A DNA stretch of 64,000 nt, taken from positions 10,576,205-10,640,204 of the forward strand of contig NC_080726.1 in the NCBI RefSeq assembly GCF_019097595.1, read 5' to 3'. Origin of the DNA: Hemibagrus wyckioides (Eukaryota > Chordata > Actinopteri > Siluriformes > Bagridae). A program made the position numbers and the translations under genes. Positions 23,660 to 35,350 of this stretch are shown one piece after another. The stretch's first letter is position 1, and the number at the start of each line of letters is the position of its first letter. Under the pieces are notes generated by a model. The model was not told the DNA's origin. It worked only from the letters and a program-made list of their open reading frames with translations, and made no database searches.

Positions 23660-24090
23660 GAAAGGCTTCTGAGTGACACATCTGTAAAGCGTTCACTCTG
23701 TCAGTCGGAGGTTGTGAGTTTGAATCCAGATTATGGGTGGGAGTTAAGAGAGCAGAGCTGACCATGCTCTCTGAGTGGGCTGATATAAGGGTGGTACACT
23801 CTCTTTTCCTTGTCAGTCACAGCAACATTAGCCTATCATAGATACGTGTAAGCTCACATATGCAGAAGAGTGTAGACGGTGCTTTCTTCCGAGGCCTGTT
23901 TTACAGCATGAACAGCAGCTAGATGGATAGATATAGCTGGATGGATTCATGCATCTCAGAGGAAATGTGTGTTAGTCTCCACCCTCCTCGATTGGTAGCA
24001 GTTGTTGTAACAGGGGAGAGCTAGCAAGCTGTTGAGAATTGGCAAATGAACAAATTGGGAAGAAAATGGGGAAAATATTGAATGTATTTA
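23660..24090 (+). mobile_element. Long tRNA-derived SINE, plus strand
   Basis: The head has CTGTAAAGCGTTCACTCTG followed by GGAGGTTGTGAGTTTGAATC, a B-box-like sequence. The body contains AGAGAGCAGAGCTGACCATG, GTGTAGACGGTGCTTTCTTC, CAGAGGAAATGTGTGTTAGT and TCCACCCTCCTCGATTGG in the order I recall from a roughly 400-bp fish SINE. It ends in AAATTGGGAAGAAAATGGGG, an A/G-rich tail. The B box is degenerate and no clean target-site duplication was seen. Recognition of the family is from memory; the pol III-like head and graded tail are visible. Confidence 0.6.
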
Positions 24091-24794
24091 CATATTACTT
24101 AACAATCGCTGAGCAAGCTAGACATCTAGCAGACATCAAACTGAGGAGTCTCGTAGGTTTCATCTATGTCAAAACATGGCTGAGACCAGGCTACTTTTAA
24201 CGAAAGAGGCCGTCTGACTGACATCGAAAACATTTATCTACCACAAACTGAATTAAATACCCTTTAAATGTCAAGATTTAAAAGAATATCTATGTCTTAT
24301 TCATATCAAGTTAAGCATTGTGATAAGTCTAAATATATGTTTTCCCCATGGAAACTGCTTCAAAGAAGCACCTAAAATTCACAAAGCCAATCAGACTGCA
24401 ACCTTCTAGACCCTGAAATTGCGCCCCCAAAAAAATTTACAAAATGCATCATATGCTGTATAATCTGTAGCTATGTCTGAGCGTGAAACTGAAAGGGCTG
24501 ACATCTCCATTGTCTGAATGAGTGAATACAGAGCACACTTTTCAACTGAAAGCATTTTTATAAAGCAGTGTGAAACAAAATCATATCATTATTGTTAGAA
24601 CCATATTGCCATGCTTTGATTTACATTTGCGTTAAATTATAATCAGCTTTGCTTGCCATTCACATAAGGTGGTTGATATCCTCCAGGTATGTCCTTCTAT
24701 GCATATATTTCTTGACAAATATACTAGAGCTTAAACACATTAGCAGATGGAGTACTGGATGACAGCAAGCCACAAGTGAATTGTTTTCACACAC
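24091..24794. other. Non-coding, no feature recognised
   Basis: AT-rich DNA separating the SINE from a candidate minus-strand exon. No further feature was seen. Confidence 0.5.
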
Positions 24795-24910
24795 CTCATC
24801 GAACTCCCTTTTAAACCTTTTCATTTCCCTTTGAAGGCACTTTTGGCAGTCAAGGCTATTTTTCACACAGCAAACTTTGTCGCATATGTTTCCCAACTTT
24901 TCATCGCTGG
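24795..24910 (-). CDS. Candidate internal exon of a secreted Cys-rich protein (weak)
   Basis: On the minus strand a 116-nt open segment starts after ATTACAG (AG at 24,912-24,911) and ends at GATGAG before GTGTGT (24,794-24,789), a good donor. Its entry phase is 1, the same as the donor of the signal-peptide exon at 54,832-54,892. Joined to that exon it would place an Ala at the junction with Val two residues before it, a plausible signal-peptidase site. The translated piece is Cys-rich (ICDKVCC ... DCQKC) and then basic (REMKRFKREFDE). Against it, the acceptor has a poor pyrimidine tract, a phase match happens one time in three by chance, the intron would be about 30 kb, and no protein family is recognised. 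The open frame also continues past the donor with more cysteines. Confidence 0.2.
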
Positions 24911-24959
24911 CTGTAATTATCTGTAATATATTAGTGTTCACACACAGCAGCCCCATCTG

Positions 24960-25290
24960 TTCCACTCTTAGACAAGCTATTTCTCATTACTTGACTCACC
25001 ACCCCCATTGTCAGTGTTGAAGGGTGGGTGACCTCTGGAACTGTATTTCTAACCCGAGAGCCTAATTACCGAAAGGCAAGTCATCCACCACACAATGTAA
25101 GCCACAGTTCATTTATTATGTTAATGAGAGCTCTGGCTTTTCTGTGTGCTGCCTGACAGGTGCACCGAAGTGTGCTTCTCAAGGGTTTGTGGAAGGCTGC
25201 GTTTCAGGCGTGTGCTCATATAAGCCTGTTCTATTTGACAGCCAGGAATCAGACTGACAAGTAATATGTAACAGAAGAGAAAGAACCTAT
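24960..25290. promoter_or_regulatory. Candidate conserved non-coding element
   Basis: Non-repetitive DNA of balanced composition with AGCCTAATTACCG, TTATTATGTTAATGAG and GACAGGTGCAC (E-box-like) motifs. It lies just upstream, on the minus strand, of the candidate exon at 24.8-24.9 kb. Composition-based inference only. Confidence 0.25.
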
Positions 25291-26279
25291 TGAGTGTCTA
25301 CCATCATCCACCGTGATGTTAGTGCGTGGCTTTACAAGGATCCTTGAACTTCATTAAAGAGATGCTAGGTTGCGTTTGTTGATTATTTGTGTCTCCAGGT
25401 TAAACAGGGTTTCAGGGTGTGCACGTGTAAAGAAATTAGACTAGGATAAATGATTTCCAGAGAAGAACTGCTTATTGGTTATGGATGTGAGATACTGCAT
25501 GATTATTACTGCTTTCCGGGGCATGTTCCGGGTTAAAACAAGCACAATGCAACAATCTGGGCCTTACTAAATGGCACAGCAGTGTTACTAAGCAGAAGCA
25601 CTCTTGAACCAAAAGCACTTGGGTAGTAAGTCAACATCCCTAGTGTCCACTTTGGCTTTCAGCCAGCAACTCGGCAGCTCCACCATGTTCCGCTTGCTGG
25701 AATCGAGCCCTAACCCACGAAGCCACTGCCGCCCTTTGAAAAACCAGCGAGTTCATCAGGATGAAAATAAAACTGGAGACAGCTATAGATTAGCTTGCTA
25801 CACAACTCCCAGTAGTTTGCAATTTAGAGAGCAAAAAAATCAACAGCTGACATGTAAACTAAACTGACGAAACTTCATGTAATGGTTTTTAAGGGGGCAA
25901 AAAATCATTTACAGTTTCCTCCACTAGTATGAGACAGTGTGAATAAGTAGATCAAAATGTTTGGATATTATTTTGCATTCTGGAAATTGCTTAGAGGCAT
26001 GGGCAGGGGGTAAACGTACACTTTTTTTTTATTCATAATAACCTAAAATAGCATTCATTTTAAGTATAGAAATTATTGGATTAAAACCGTACTATGTTCA
26101 ACCAGCTCCTTCTGAAATAAACAATACTGACTTCTTGTACTGTCCAGTATAATACAATGTAAATGATGAAATACAAATCTAGTGTGTTAGACCTAATGCA
26201 CAATATAATTCACAAGCTCAAACGCCACTGTAGAATCTCTTTATGGCATCTCCATCCCATGCTTCAAAGGACAATTCAT
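25291..26279. other. Non-coding; possible tRNA-like fragment
   Basis: The stretch GAATCGAGCCCTAACCC with CACGAAGCCACTGCC near 25,700-25,732 looks like an inverted tRNA-type B box and head, and may be a SINE scrap. An 87-codon plus-strand frame covers it and is not supported as a gene. Confidence 0.35.
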
Positions 26280-26715
26280 TTGTTCCGGTTTCCACACAGG
26301 CAGCCCGGTAGGTAACCTGGATGACATGTCATCGGAAATGACCACATTGGCCCAGTATGTGCAATTATTGCACTGGGTTGATCTTCAAACAAGCTCCGGA
26401 GTCCTGGTAGCTCTCTGGAACCGCACGGTAATGGAGATGACTGGCTCTGTGAGTCTCATGCTGGCCTCAGTCAGTCCAATGTTTGTAATTGCTGCATGTG
26501 TCACAGAGGGAAACGGGACGAGGCCACACGGAAGAAGAGCAAGGACAGATGGCTAGGGGATCAGGCCGATGCAGGAGATATGACAAGGCACAGCTCACCT
26601 CACCACAGGTGCCTGACAGTGTAGGAGGCTCCCGCCAAGAGTCCATAATCTCTCTCCGGCACTGTCCGCCAAGCTGCCATCACGAACATGTTCATGTGGT
26701 CTTACCCACAGGTTG
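26280..26715. promoter_or_regulatory. GC-balanced unique block, candidate regulatory element
   Basis: A non-repetitive 430-bp block that is more GC-rich than its surroundings. It has overlapping short open frames on both strands (75-82 codons) and splice-like CACAGGTG and CCACAGGTTG motifs. No domain was recognised in any frame. It could be a conserved enhancer or a decayed exon. The call rests on composition. Confidence 0.27.
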
Positions 26716-26719
26716 ACTG

Positions 26720-26766
26720 GTTTGTGTGTACGTGTGTGTGTGTTTATGTGTGTGTGTGTGTGTGTC
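26720..26766. repeat. Interrupted (GT)n microsatellite
   Basis: GT units interrupted by AC and TTA near 26,728 and 26,742. Confidence 0.88.
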
Positions 26767-27526
26767 TGAGTGGAGATTGTGTATGTGTGTGCTAGAGATG
26801 ACTCAGAGCAGGAAGTCTGGACATTAAAAAAAACAAAAAACAAAACTATACTTAACTCACTGACTCATCAGCTACATTGAGCAATGTGAACATTTTTGCT
26901 ATTGCAATAGTAACAACCCCATCCCATTATCTATACTTTACTGTCTGTTAATTTCATTAGCTTTCCTGTTGAGTCATATCTCTGTTCTTTAGAACAGTAG
27001 AATATGTATGAACATTTGTCCTCTGCAAGAGGGTAATTTTAAATACCAGCAATCTAGCACTGGTCCCCTAATGGGTGGGATTCAAACTGGCATTAACATG
27101 CAAGGAGCACCAAGGTCTTAGGTCCTGAGCCTTCAGCGTATGGCACTTAGTCGATGCAAAACACTGAATTATTTATAGGAGAAAGAAATAAATTCAAGTC
27201 ATGAGACACAAAAACCCAAGTGTCATGGCCAGGCTGGAGATTAACCCTGAGGTGACTGGGAAAGTTGATGATTGTTAATGAAGAATGAATCTTCATCAGG
27301 GAATCTAGCTCGGAATGTTCAGGCTCAATTACTGACTAGCGGTTTTAGTTGAAGACAAAAGCGACAGCTGGCAAAATGGTGATTTCTGGCTATTAAAATA
27401 TTAATAAAGTTAAATTAAATTATAATCATTTGCTGTAATATTTTATGTAATTGAGAATATATACAAAGCTTGTCATTTGTGATTTTCATTTTTCTCAGTT
27501 GTCTTCTTTCTTCTTCTTTTTTTTTT
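26767..27526. other. Non-coding, no feature recognised
   Basis: AT-rich DNA without a supportable gene. A GTGGGATTCAAACTGG motif near 27,076 is weakly tRNA-like. Confidence 0.45.
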
Positions 27527-27580
27527 ATTTATTTATTTATTTATTTATTTTTCTTTCTTTCTTTCTTTCTTTCTTTTTTT
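27527..27580. repeat. (TTTA)n(TTTC)n compound tetranucleotide repeat
   Basis: About six TTTA units run directly into about six TTTC units. Confidence 0.9.
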
Positions 27581-28850
27581 AACGCTCTGTTTTCAAATCA
27601 TATTTATCTATGCCTAATTGTATGGATACCACAATTATATTTGTGTTTTTTTTATTCTTTTTAAATAATTAATAACTATCTCATGTTAGTAGTATTGGCT
27701 CTATTAACATTTAATATTAAAAATGAAATTTACAGTTACAATATACAGTATAATTTACCTTGCACTATTAAATGCATTACAGTACGTTTCATTCTGGACA
27801 CTTCAGTATAATTTTGACCAGGTGTTTTAACTTTTACTTAAATATTTTAACACAATAGCCACATTTTCATTTAACTATCATTTTTTCTACACTCCTGTCC
27901 ATAAATGAGAAAATATTGCATTCGCTCCAGATATCAGATTAGATATGGCCTTGTCAGCTCATAGACGAGTCTTTTGCCTTATGGATGTTTGATACTATGA
28001 TTAATTTTTTTTTCAGCGCAGTAGCTTAGCCTTCACACTGATGTATATTAAAGCTGACACATCATTGCTCTTCGAGATTCTGGTTACAGTATACATTCCA
28101 CTCACCACCTTTCAACATTTATTTTTCGTGATGCCACTATGCAATTCTGTCTTTAACACAGTCTATTTTATTATGCTATTTTGTACTGTTAAATGAGAGT
28201 GAGTTAATAATCCCAGAGGATAATCAAATCAACAATCTCATTCTACATTAGTGTTAGTGGGTTTTGTCGTTTGCACTGAAAATAAATAAATAAATCAGCG
28301 AATCTATGAACAGCAATGTTCCTGGTTTAAAAATGGTATTTGCATTAGCTGAAAGCACAAACTCTTCTTGGTGTAATTCTAGCTCTAATCCTTCTTAATT
28401 CACTCGCTGTAGATTTCTAAATGTCCTCAGAGGTGAAACAGCGTATATGACTATCAGTTCTATCATAACAGTTTGCATAAAAATCTGATGACACATACCT
28501 CCTGAGCCCATGAATGCATGAGCTTCTAATAGGATTATACAGGTATTAGGGAGAGATGCAAATACCTAAATCCAAACCAATCCCATTATATTCACTGACT
28601 AAATTTCCAGATGCTTCTATGTATTTATTGCATTTCTCTATGACAGTCAATGAATCTGTTTTATGCAATGCTGGTGGTTACAGAGAGTATATATCTTATA
28701 TCTAAAAAAAAATTCCTTAAATCAAGTATTTCTGGAGGGCAACAATAACTTCATTAGTAATATATAACATTGGATTTATTGTGGACTATTAAAGCCATTC
28801 CTATAAGATGGAGGGGGAAATGGTGAAAAAAAGTGAAAATTATTGATATT
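27581..28850. other. Non-coding, AT-rich
   Basis: No gene or repeat recognised apart from short AAAT/AATA runs. Confidence 0.5.
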
Positions 28851-28922
28851 AATAATAACAACAACAACAACAACAACAATAATAATAATAATAATATATT
28901 ATTATTATTATTATTATTATTA
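28851..28922. repeat. Compound (AAC)n(AAT)n(ATT)n triplet tract
   Basis: AAC units lead into AAT and then its complement ATT, around a TAATATATTA centre. This is the reverse-complement arrangement of the tract at 13,802-13,911. Confidence 0.92.
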
Positions 28923-29032
28923 TAACAGAAAAGCAGGGGAAAAAAACAAAAAATAGAAAATAACATAATGATGAGGAAAACACTAAAGAGTGAAATATGC
29001 AATAATTAATGCATATGAAGCATTATCACTAA

Positions 29033-29615
29033 CCACTTTAATAGGAACACCTATATTTGTGCTTATTCATGCAATTATCCAGTGAGCCAGTAATGTGGCA
29101 GAAGCATATAATCATGCAGATACAGGTCAAGAGCTTCAGTTAATGTTCACATCAAACATCAGAATTGGGGAAAATGACCAGATGGACTGGTTTGTATTGT
29201 TTCAGCTCTAGGAGAACTCCTGATCTCCTGGGATTTTCAAACACAATAGTCTCTAGAGTTTACATAGAATGGTACAAAAAAACATTCGGCATCCAGTTAT
29301 GTGGGTGGAAATGCTTTTCTGCTGAGAGAGTCCAGAGGAGAACGGCCAGACTGCTTCAAGCTGACAGGAAGGCTACAGTATATTAAATCTTAAATATCAA
29401 CTCTTAATAACCATGCTGAGCAGAAAAGCATCTCAGAACACACAACATGTCGAACACTGAGGCAGAGGGGTCACAACATCGAACGACCAAATCAGGTTCC
29501 ATTCCTGTGAGTGAAGGCAAGGAGGCTACAATGGACAGCGACTGAGTAAATTAAGACCAGGTTCAAAAGTCTATTTTCAGTGAATGAGCCGGGCTTCAGA
29601 TGTTCCTATTGTTTA
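29033..29615 (+). mobile_element. Internally deleted Tc1-like transposon
   Basis: The left end ACTTTAATAGGAACACCT matches, inverted, the right-end piece GATGTTCCTATTG at about 29,600-29,612. Inside, a plus-strand frame reads DLLGFSNTIVSRVYIEWYKK near 29,221-29,280, the helix-turn-helix of a fish Tc1 transposase. It continues with CGWKCFSAERVQRRTARL and ADRKATV. Out of frame after a stop at about 29,384, SISEHTTCRTLRQRGHN (29,430-29,480) follows, the next conserved block. The catalytic DDE half is deleted: the sequence jumps to the right end soon after 29,540. It is thus a 580-bp dead derivative of a roughly 1.6-kb element. The fragment at 973-1,100 belongs to the same family. Confidence 0.75.
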
Positions 29616-31469
29616 GAGAGTTTACTTTATTAACGTAGGCTTAGCTATTAACAGGTGGCTTAATGTGGAACATTTCTAATACCTCTGTAAGTCATAGTCA
29701 TGCCAATATCAATAGAGGGTTTTGTTAATTTTGTGCCCTCAATCCAGTTAGTTATAAATAAGCACAAATAATGTTGCTTTAATGAGACTTTATTCTCTAT
29801 CCAACATGATACTCAGGAAGTCAGCAAACTCAAGGTGTTAATGAGAAGCAGGTGCCAAGACCACAGAGAGCCAATGTGACTATATTTCACAATAGAACAG
29901 GAATACCGTTGGTTGGACAAGCTGTTAAAATGACACGTAACAAGTACAATGAAAACCTGTGGTCTTTGGGGAACTAGGTCATAATATCATTAAAGCTGAA
30001 TGAAAAGTGAGAGCGCACATTTCACACGACATGCTCACACTCACCATGCGGTACTGAGTACTGAGAAAAAGCTTCCAGTATCCACCATTCATAATCCTAA
30101 CGTCACAATCTGTCTCCTTTCATGATTCAAAGCGCATCACAAATCTCAGGCAGCATGAAATACCAAGAAAACTGTGAGAATGTACAGCTTATTTAACACT
30201 ATAATGCACAGAAACATAGTGACAAAGATACTCACACACTTCGATAAAACTAGCTATTTGTACTATTATCAATGGCTGTTCATTTTGTACAGTTTTCTCC
30301 TAGTTTAGTCATACCCATGGAGAAAGAAAGCACATACCTACACTCCAAGACAGATGAATTACTGGCACTTGTGTAACATCACAGCAGCTGAACACACTTG
30401 GAAGAGAATGTTAACTCTTGGATTTCTTATTATACATGAGCTAACAGATGCCCGTGATTGGCTAGCATGGCTTTGATCAACGCAGGAGTGAGGAAGGCCA
30501 TCCGTTCTACATGGAAAGCCAAGAAAAGGCTTATATTGCTCTTTTGGATAAGATGGCTGTAACACTGTGGTGTTGTACCATTATGAAGCCCTTGCTTTTT
30601 CTGTGATTTGGATCAAGCTACACAATATTATTTTTCTCACTCCAATGGATAATTTCATCTTCTTTTGCAATTTACCCACTTTTCTGATCAGTCATCACTC
30701 TCCTTAACACATAATCATTTTTAGTGCAAATTTATGTTTTTTTAGTAGTTGATAGTAGCTATAAACTATAAACTTTATAAATATATAAACGGAGTGCTAT
30801 AATGTGACTTTTGCTTTTTTTTTTTTCCTCATTCAGGTTGCTTTCCAATAGGACACTGTTTTACTCACTCAAATCTCAGACATAATTTTTTATGAAAATA
30901 ACTTAAAATCAGCAGTCTCTCCTTTATTCAATTTCTAAAGAGCCTGAGACGTATACAACGTTGCAGGAGGACGAACTAAATGATTCTTAGTTGTTCTAGT
31001 TCAGATCTCTACCCAGACAGGAAGAAAATGCTCCAAAAAGCATGCTAGACAAACCATTGCTGTACATTATTTTTTATTCCTGGAAGTATTTGAGCATTTA
31101 GCAATCAATACTTATTTCAATACTTATTAAACTCAATTTGGTCTAAGACAGTAGGGATTTATGACATTTTATTTTATTTCATGCTTAGAAACGCACAAAG
31201 CCAATTCATTTAGTAAGTCAGCTATTGTTATATGCTTGTTTGCCATTATAAAACATATTTTTAGATTTTTATTTATAAAACTTATAAGCACCCCCAGAAT
31301 GAAATCAGACATTGTATTTTAAAAACATATTTTCCTCATAAATATTTGTTTATATAAAACACACACACACTAACTCTTTACAATTCTCACTCAACAAAGC
31401 CTCACTAGTAAGTATACCAAGAATACCAAGTTAAAATACCAGCCAGGCCTTTTTTTAATCTGTGTTCAC
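29616..31469. other. Non-coding, no feature recognised
   Basis: AT-rich unique-looking DNA. A 68-codon minus-strand frame at 30,359-30,565 is not supported. Confidence 0.5.
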
Positions 31470-31735
31470 TGTTCAGGTTCAGGTTTGACCTTGCCTAGAT
31501 TCTCCCATGATTCCAGTGATTAGTCTATGTCTAGTTTGTCCTGTGTCCTGTTTGCTGATTGCCTGATTTAAGCCTGCCTTAGACCTTGAACCGAACCTGC
31601 CTATCATTTTGGATTTGCCTGAATCTCTCTTTATAAAAACAGTAACTGTGATTACATCCGTCTCATGACAATTTGATTTTGAATGGAAAAATAGTTCAAC
31701 AGTTATTTTCATGATTAACAATGAATGAATCATTT
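31470..31735 (+). repeat. Interspersed repeat, family A copy 2 (plus strand)
   Basis: A CCTG-rich body (GTCCTGTGTCCTGTTTGC, AACCTGCCTATC) ends with ATAAAAACAGTAACTGTGAT, CATCCGTCTC and ATGACA near 31,630-31,670. These match the end of the minus-strand copy at 13,535-13,760. A minus-strand frame of 84 codons overlaps it and is incidental. Confidence 0.4.
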
Positions 31736-31855
31736 TTGTTCATTCTTTAAAATTATAAAATTATTTTTAAAAAATACTTCGAAAAACTAGATGTTTGGGG
31801 TTATTCAAAATGCAAATGTATGTGCATTTAATTAGACAAATATCAATAAAAAATA

Positions 31856-31930
31856 ATATTATATTATATTATATTATATTATATTATATTATATTATATT
31901 ATATTATATTATATTATATTATATTATATT
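31856..31930. repeat. (ATATT)15 pentanucleotide repeat
   Basis: Fifteen perfect ATATT units, 75 bp. Confidence 0.95.
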
Positions 31931-32859
31931 TGTAAGAATGTTAGTAATCAAAAGACAAACACATTGTAATTTCTATTGTTTTAAAAATAAAAATACCTTG
32001 TTCACATGTAACGTCTTGCTTTAACTGTAAATATAAAGCAACACTGCCACATGCAGTTCATCCTATCAGCAAACTAGTATTTTCATTCTGTTTCTACATA
32101 TCAGCAGCTAATGACTGCCAAAATAATGAGAATTTAGCAAGATTGCTTTGAACAGTGAAAGAACTACATGAATATGCAATGAAAGGAGTTTGGTGTATAC
32201 TTGGTATTCACACAGGATGAGTGTATGTGTGGCTGAAAAAAAAAGAGGTATTTTCAATTAAAACAGCCAACGCACCAGTGTGCGAGTGCAATTGAAATTA
32301 TCACAGAGTGTTTGTCTGGTATGCAAGCCTACTATTTAAATTCACCATGAAAATTCTTTATGAAATGTTTTGAAACGAAAAGCAAAACAAATCAGGCCAT
32401 CTAATGATGCAAAACCCAAAGACTGTGATGCCAAAGCAAACATTTCTAAAATCCTCGATTCTTTTGTTGCATTAAAATTGGATGATTCACATTTCTTTCA
32501 ACGCTGCAGCTTTTGCTGAGTTCGCTTTCTAAGACCAAAGCATACTGTGACAATCCAATGCTGTTTCTTCAGCTGATGTTATGAATGGTTGTTATAAATG
32601 GTTGTTATCATCATCCTACATAGTTAACATCACTGTGTCATATATGCGTTAAATGCCAGAAGCATAGAAGCCAGTCTCCTTGACTGTAGCTGATTACACA
32701 TCCAACGTGTCAGGCCAATACTTTCAGCAGGACTTTGAGTACAATGATCTATGACATATAGCGTGAGCTGTATCAGTCAAACAGAGATGCTTTCTTGGTA
32801 GCCATTAAAAAATGTATGGCTGTTCAAAGGCAGTTAACAGATGCTTGAAGCAAGCTTCT
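31931..32859. other. Non-coding, no feature recognised
   Basis: AT-rich DNA. GAATGGTTGTTATAAATGG near 32,583 is a short local tandem (TGGTTGTTA twice). Confidence 0.5.
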
Positions 32860-33200
32860 CTTTAGGCATTCTTCTCCCATCTGTTCTTCTCTGGCAGTGC
32901 CATTATCAGTAGGGCTATTGGCTCTACGCTAAAGCACTCCATGGGAAACGGTTTGCCCTGAGCTATGGGGAACTAAAAACGAGACCCCAAGAAGAGCTTT
33001 TAATTTTGTTTCCATTAATGAGTTGATGTCTTTATGCTGCATGGAGGATTAGTGCATCTAAAGATCCAAATTTATCAGTGTCCACTCTAATACATTTTCT
33101 AATCTCACTTGCTCGGTTTCTACAGATACCATGCACTGTTTGAGGGCGCAATCCCTGTGAAATGGCCCAAAATGACCCGCGATTACATACGAACAAAATC
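32860..33200. promoter_or_regulatory. Candidate conserved non-coding element
   Basis: Unique sequence with balanced composition and motifs such as AGCTTTTAATTTTG, TTTCCATTAATGAG and GGATTAGTGC (homeodomain-like). No frame or splice context. Inference from composition. Confidence 0.27.
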
Positions 33201-34639
33201 TAAGAGACCTTTTCTAATCATCTCTAAACATCGAGACACAATTTGTCGTTCTTTGCCTGCAGTGAGACTGTTTACAGCAGCGTGAATATAGACTACTGTG
33301 ACAGTTTTATGAAAACAACTCAATACTTATGATTGATATTCAAATTTCTGGCTGCTCAGCTCATGTGTTTTTTTTTTGTTGTTTGTTTGTTTATTCATTC
33401 ATTAAGATGGGAAAGGCATAATAGTTGCAGGAAAAATTGGATCAATAAAACCGCAAAGCAATGCACTCAACATATGACACCTATTGATATCACTGATGCA
33501 CCTGCGGAAATTTAGTTCTTGCCTATATGGAATATTACACACATCAGTATTCAGACCTCAGATATAACTACAGACTTGAACGCTACTCAAAAACCTTTGC
33601 GGCGAGAGCTTGTACCACCACCGAAAGCAGCTTGCAAACAGCTGGAGTCATGTACAACAGCTAATAATAGTTGATGCTTTGTAATGTCCAAGTTTAGTGT
33701 CTGGAAAATGTTTGGCATACATGCACAGACTACAAACTTCCACAGTCCACAGATGTTTGAATAATATCAGTAAATCTATATTACCTATAAACTTAATATA
33801 ATAAATTAAATAACAGGATGATTCACAGATTCAAAGACACTGACCCGTTGAATAAAACAGAGGATACACTGCCTCGAGGGACGTAGATCAGATTCAGCTG
33901 CAGTAAACACGACTTACACAATACACAGACATTTCAAAAACATCCACAAATAAATATTTAACAAAGTACTGCATAAAATGCCTGTGTGATAGTGTCAGGT
34001 CGATTATAGATATGTATGGAAGTGTAGTACTGTAGCTTCTGGGTTTGCTGTGGTGAGCAGCAACTAAACAAAAGGAATGACTCATTGCATCACAGTGAAT
34101 GATACTGATTCATCCAGCTTAGTGACTCAAGCACAAAAAATACATTGTATTATATCGTTTTGTATTGTTTTCTATTTGTAAACTTTGAACAATACATTAA
34201 AATGGGCTATTTGTCCTAAAATACTGCTTATATTATGTATTGTGAACCATATAAGCTTAATCACTTCCACCTCTGAAAAAACATAACTTCCTCATCATGA
34301 ATCAAGAGAGGCTTCAAGGGTTTAAAAAATAAACACTCTCGAGCCAATAGACTAGCACGCTACATGACTAGCATGAGATAAACAGCAATTGACTACTGGC
34401 ACTAGAACCTGGAAACTTCCTCCAGATCTTAAAGGCCTGGTGTTTGGAAGCACTTTCCCAATAAGTCACGATGTTGATAGCGACAATGTAAAACAAGTAT
34501 TGTAGATGTTACAGTAATTTACTGGCAACGTGGAAATTTATAGTAAACAGTCACGTACAGCAATATCTTACACAGTATAAAGCCATACATATCCCGATAC
34601 TTTTCCTCTACACCGGATATAACAGAGCTACAAGGTCAG
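33201..34639. other. Non-coding, no feature recognised
   Basis: No gene found. Frames of 60-63 codons are unsupported. A T-run plus (GTTT)n lies near 33,369-33,392. Confidence 0.5.
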
Positions 34640-34712
34640 TGTCAGTGCTCACATGTGAACACACAACCTTCTGACCTGTAAATCAAAACGTTAACCAATG
34701 AGCCACCACAAC
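34640..34712 (-). repeat. tRNA-like SINE fragment, minus strand
   Basis: ACACAACCTTCTGACCTGTA followed by AAACGTTAACCAATGAGCCA and CCACA is the inverted form of a tRNA-like head (TGGCTCATTGGTTAACG) like the one at 5.9-6.06 kb. The tail is missing. Confidence 0.5.
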
Positions 34713-35019
34713 TATCGACGCTTTTCAAGGCCCATTGATTCAATCACTTCTACAACTGAATAAACTACACTAAAAGATTGCACTTTCTGAATGCATGTTA
34801 GTTGAGCTGGTTGTGGTGACTCAGGTTGTTAGTTACAATTCAGAATGTCATATGTTCAAGCATCACTCAGGATTATATGAGCCTGCATCAGCCACATAAA
34901 CAACTGTACCGGTGTTTTTTGTGTAAATTATTATGAGCTGTTTCATAAAGAAAATATGTTATTGTTATATATGTTTTTTTTTTGTAAATATGTTTTAATG
35001 TTGTTTATTTTACTGGTAC
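34713..35019. other. Non-coding; possible second tRNA-like scrap
   Basis: Near 34,800-34,875, GTTGTGGTGACTCAGG and ATGTTCAAGCATCACTC are weakly reminiscent of A and B boxes on the plus strand. This is too degenerate to call firmly. Confidence 0.3.
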
Positions 35020-35350
35020 CCCAGGTTACCAGTAAAAAATTTCTCTACCGCTTATACTACACGGGGTCATGGGGAGCCTGGAGCCTATCCCAGAGGACTC
35101 AGGCACAAGGCGGAGGACAACCTGGACAGTGTGCCAACTCATTGCAGTGCACAGCACACACACACACTCACACACCCATTCACACACAGCAAACAATTTA
35201 GAGATGCAGTCAGCCTACAATGCAGGTTTTTAAACTGTGGGAAGAAACCCATACCTGGAGTACCTGGAGGAAACCCTTGAAACCCAGGGAGAACATTCCA
35301 GAAACAAATCCACAATTCCAGAGGTTGCAAACGTTCAAACCACAGTGTAG
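35020..35350 (-). mobile_element. SINE-like interspersed repeat, minus strand
   Basis: On the plus strand it shows GGAGCCTGGAGCCTATCCCA, a CACACACACTCACACACCC block, AATTTAGAGATGCAGTCAGC and GGAGTACCTGGAGGAAACCC, in the same order as at 62,545-62,910 (CTGGAGCCTATCCCAGCAG ... GGAGGAAACC). The tRNA-like head that should follow is lost around 35,330-35,350. The copy lacks coding capacity; frames over it are incidental. Confidence 0.68.
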
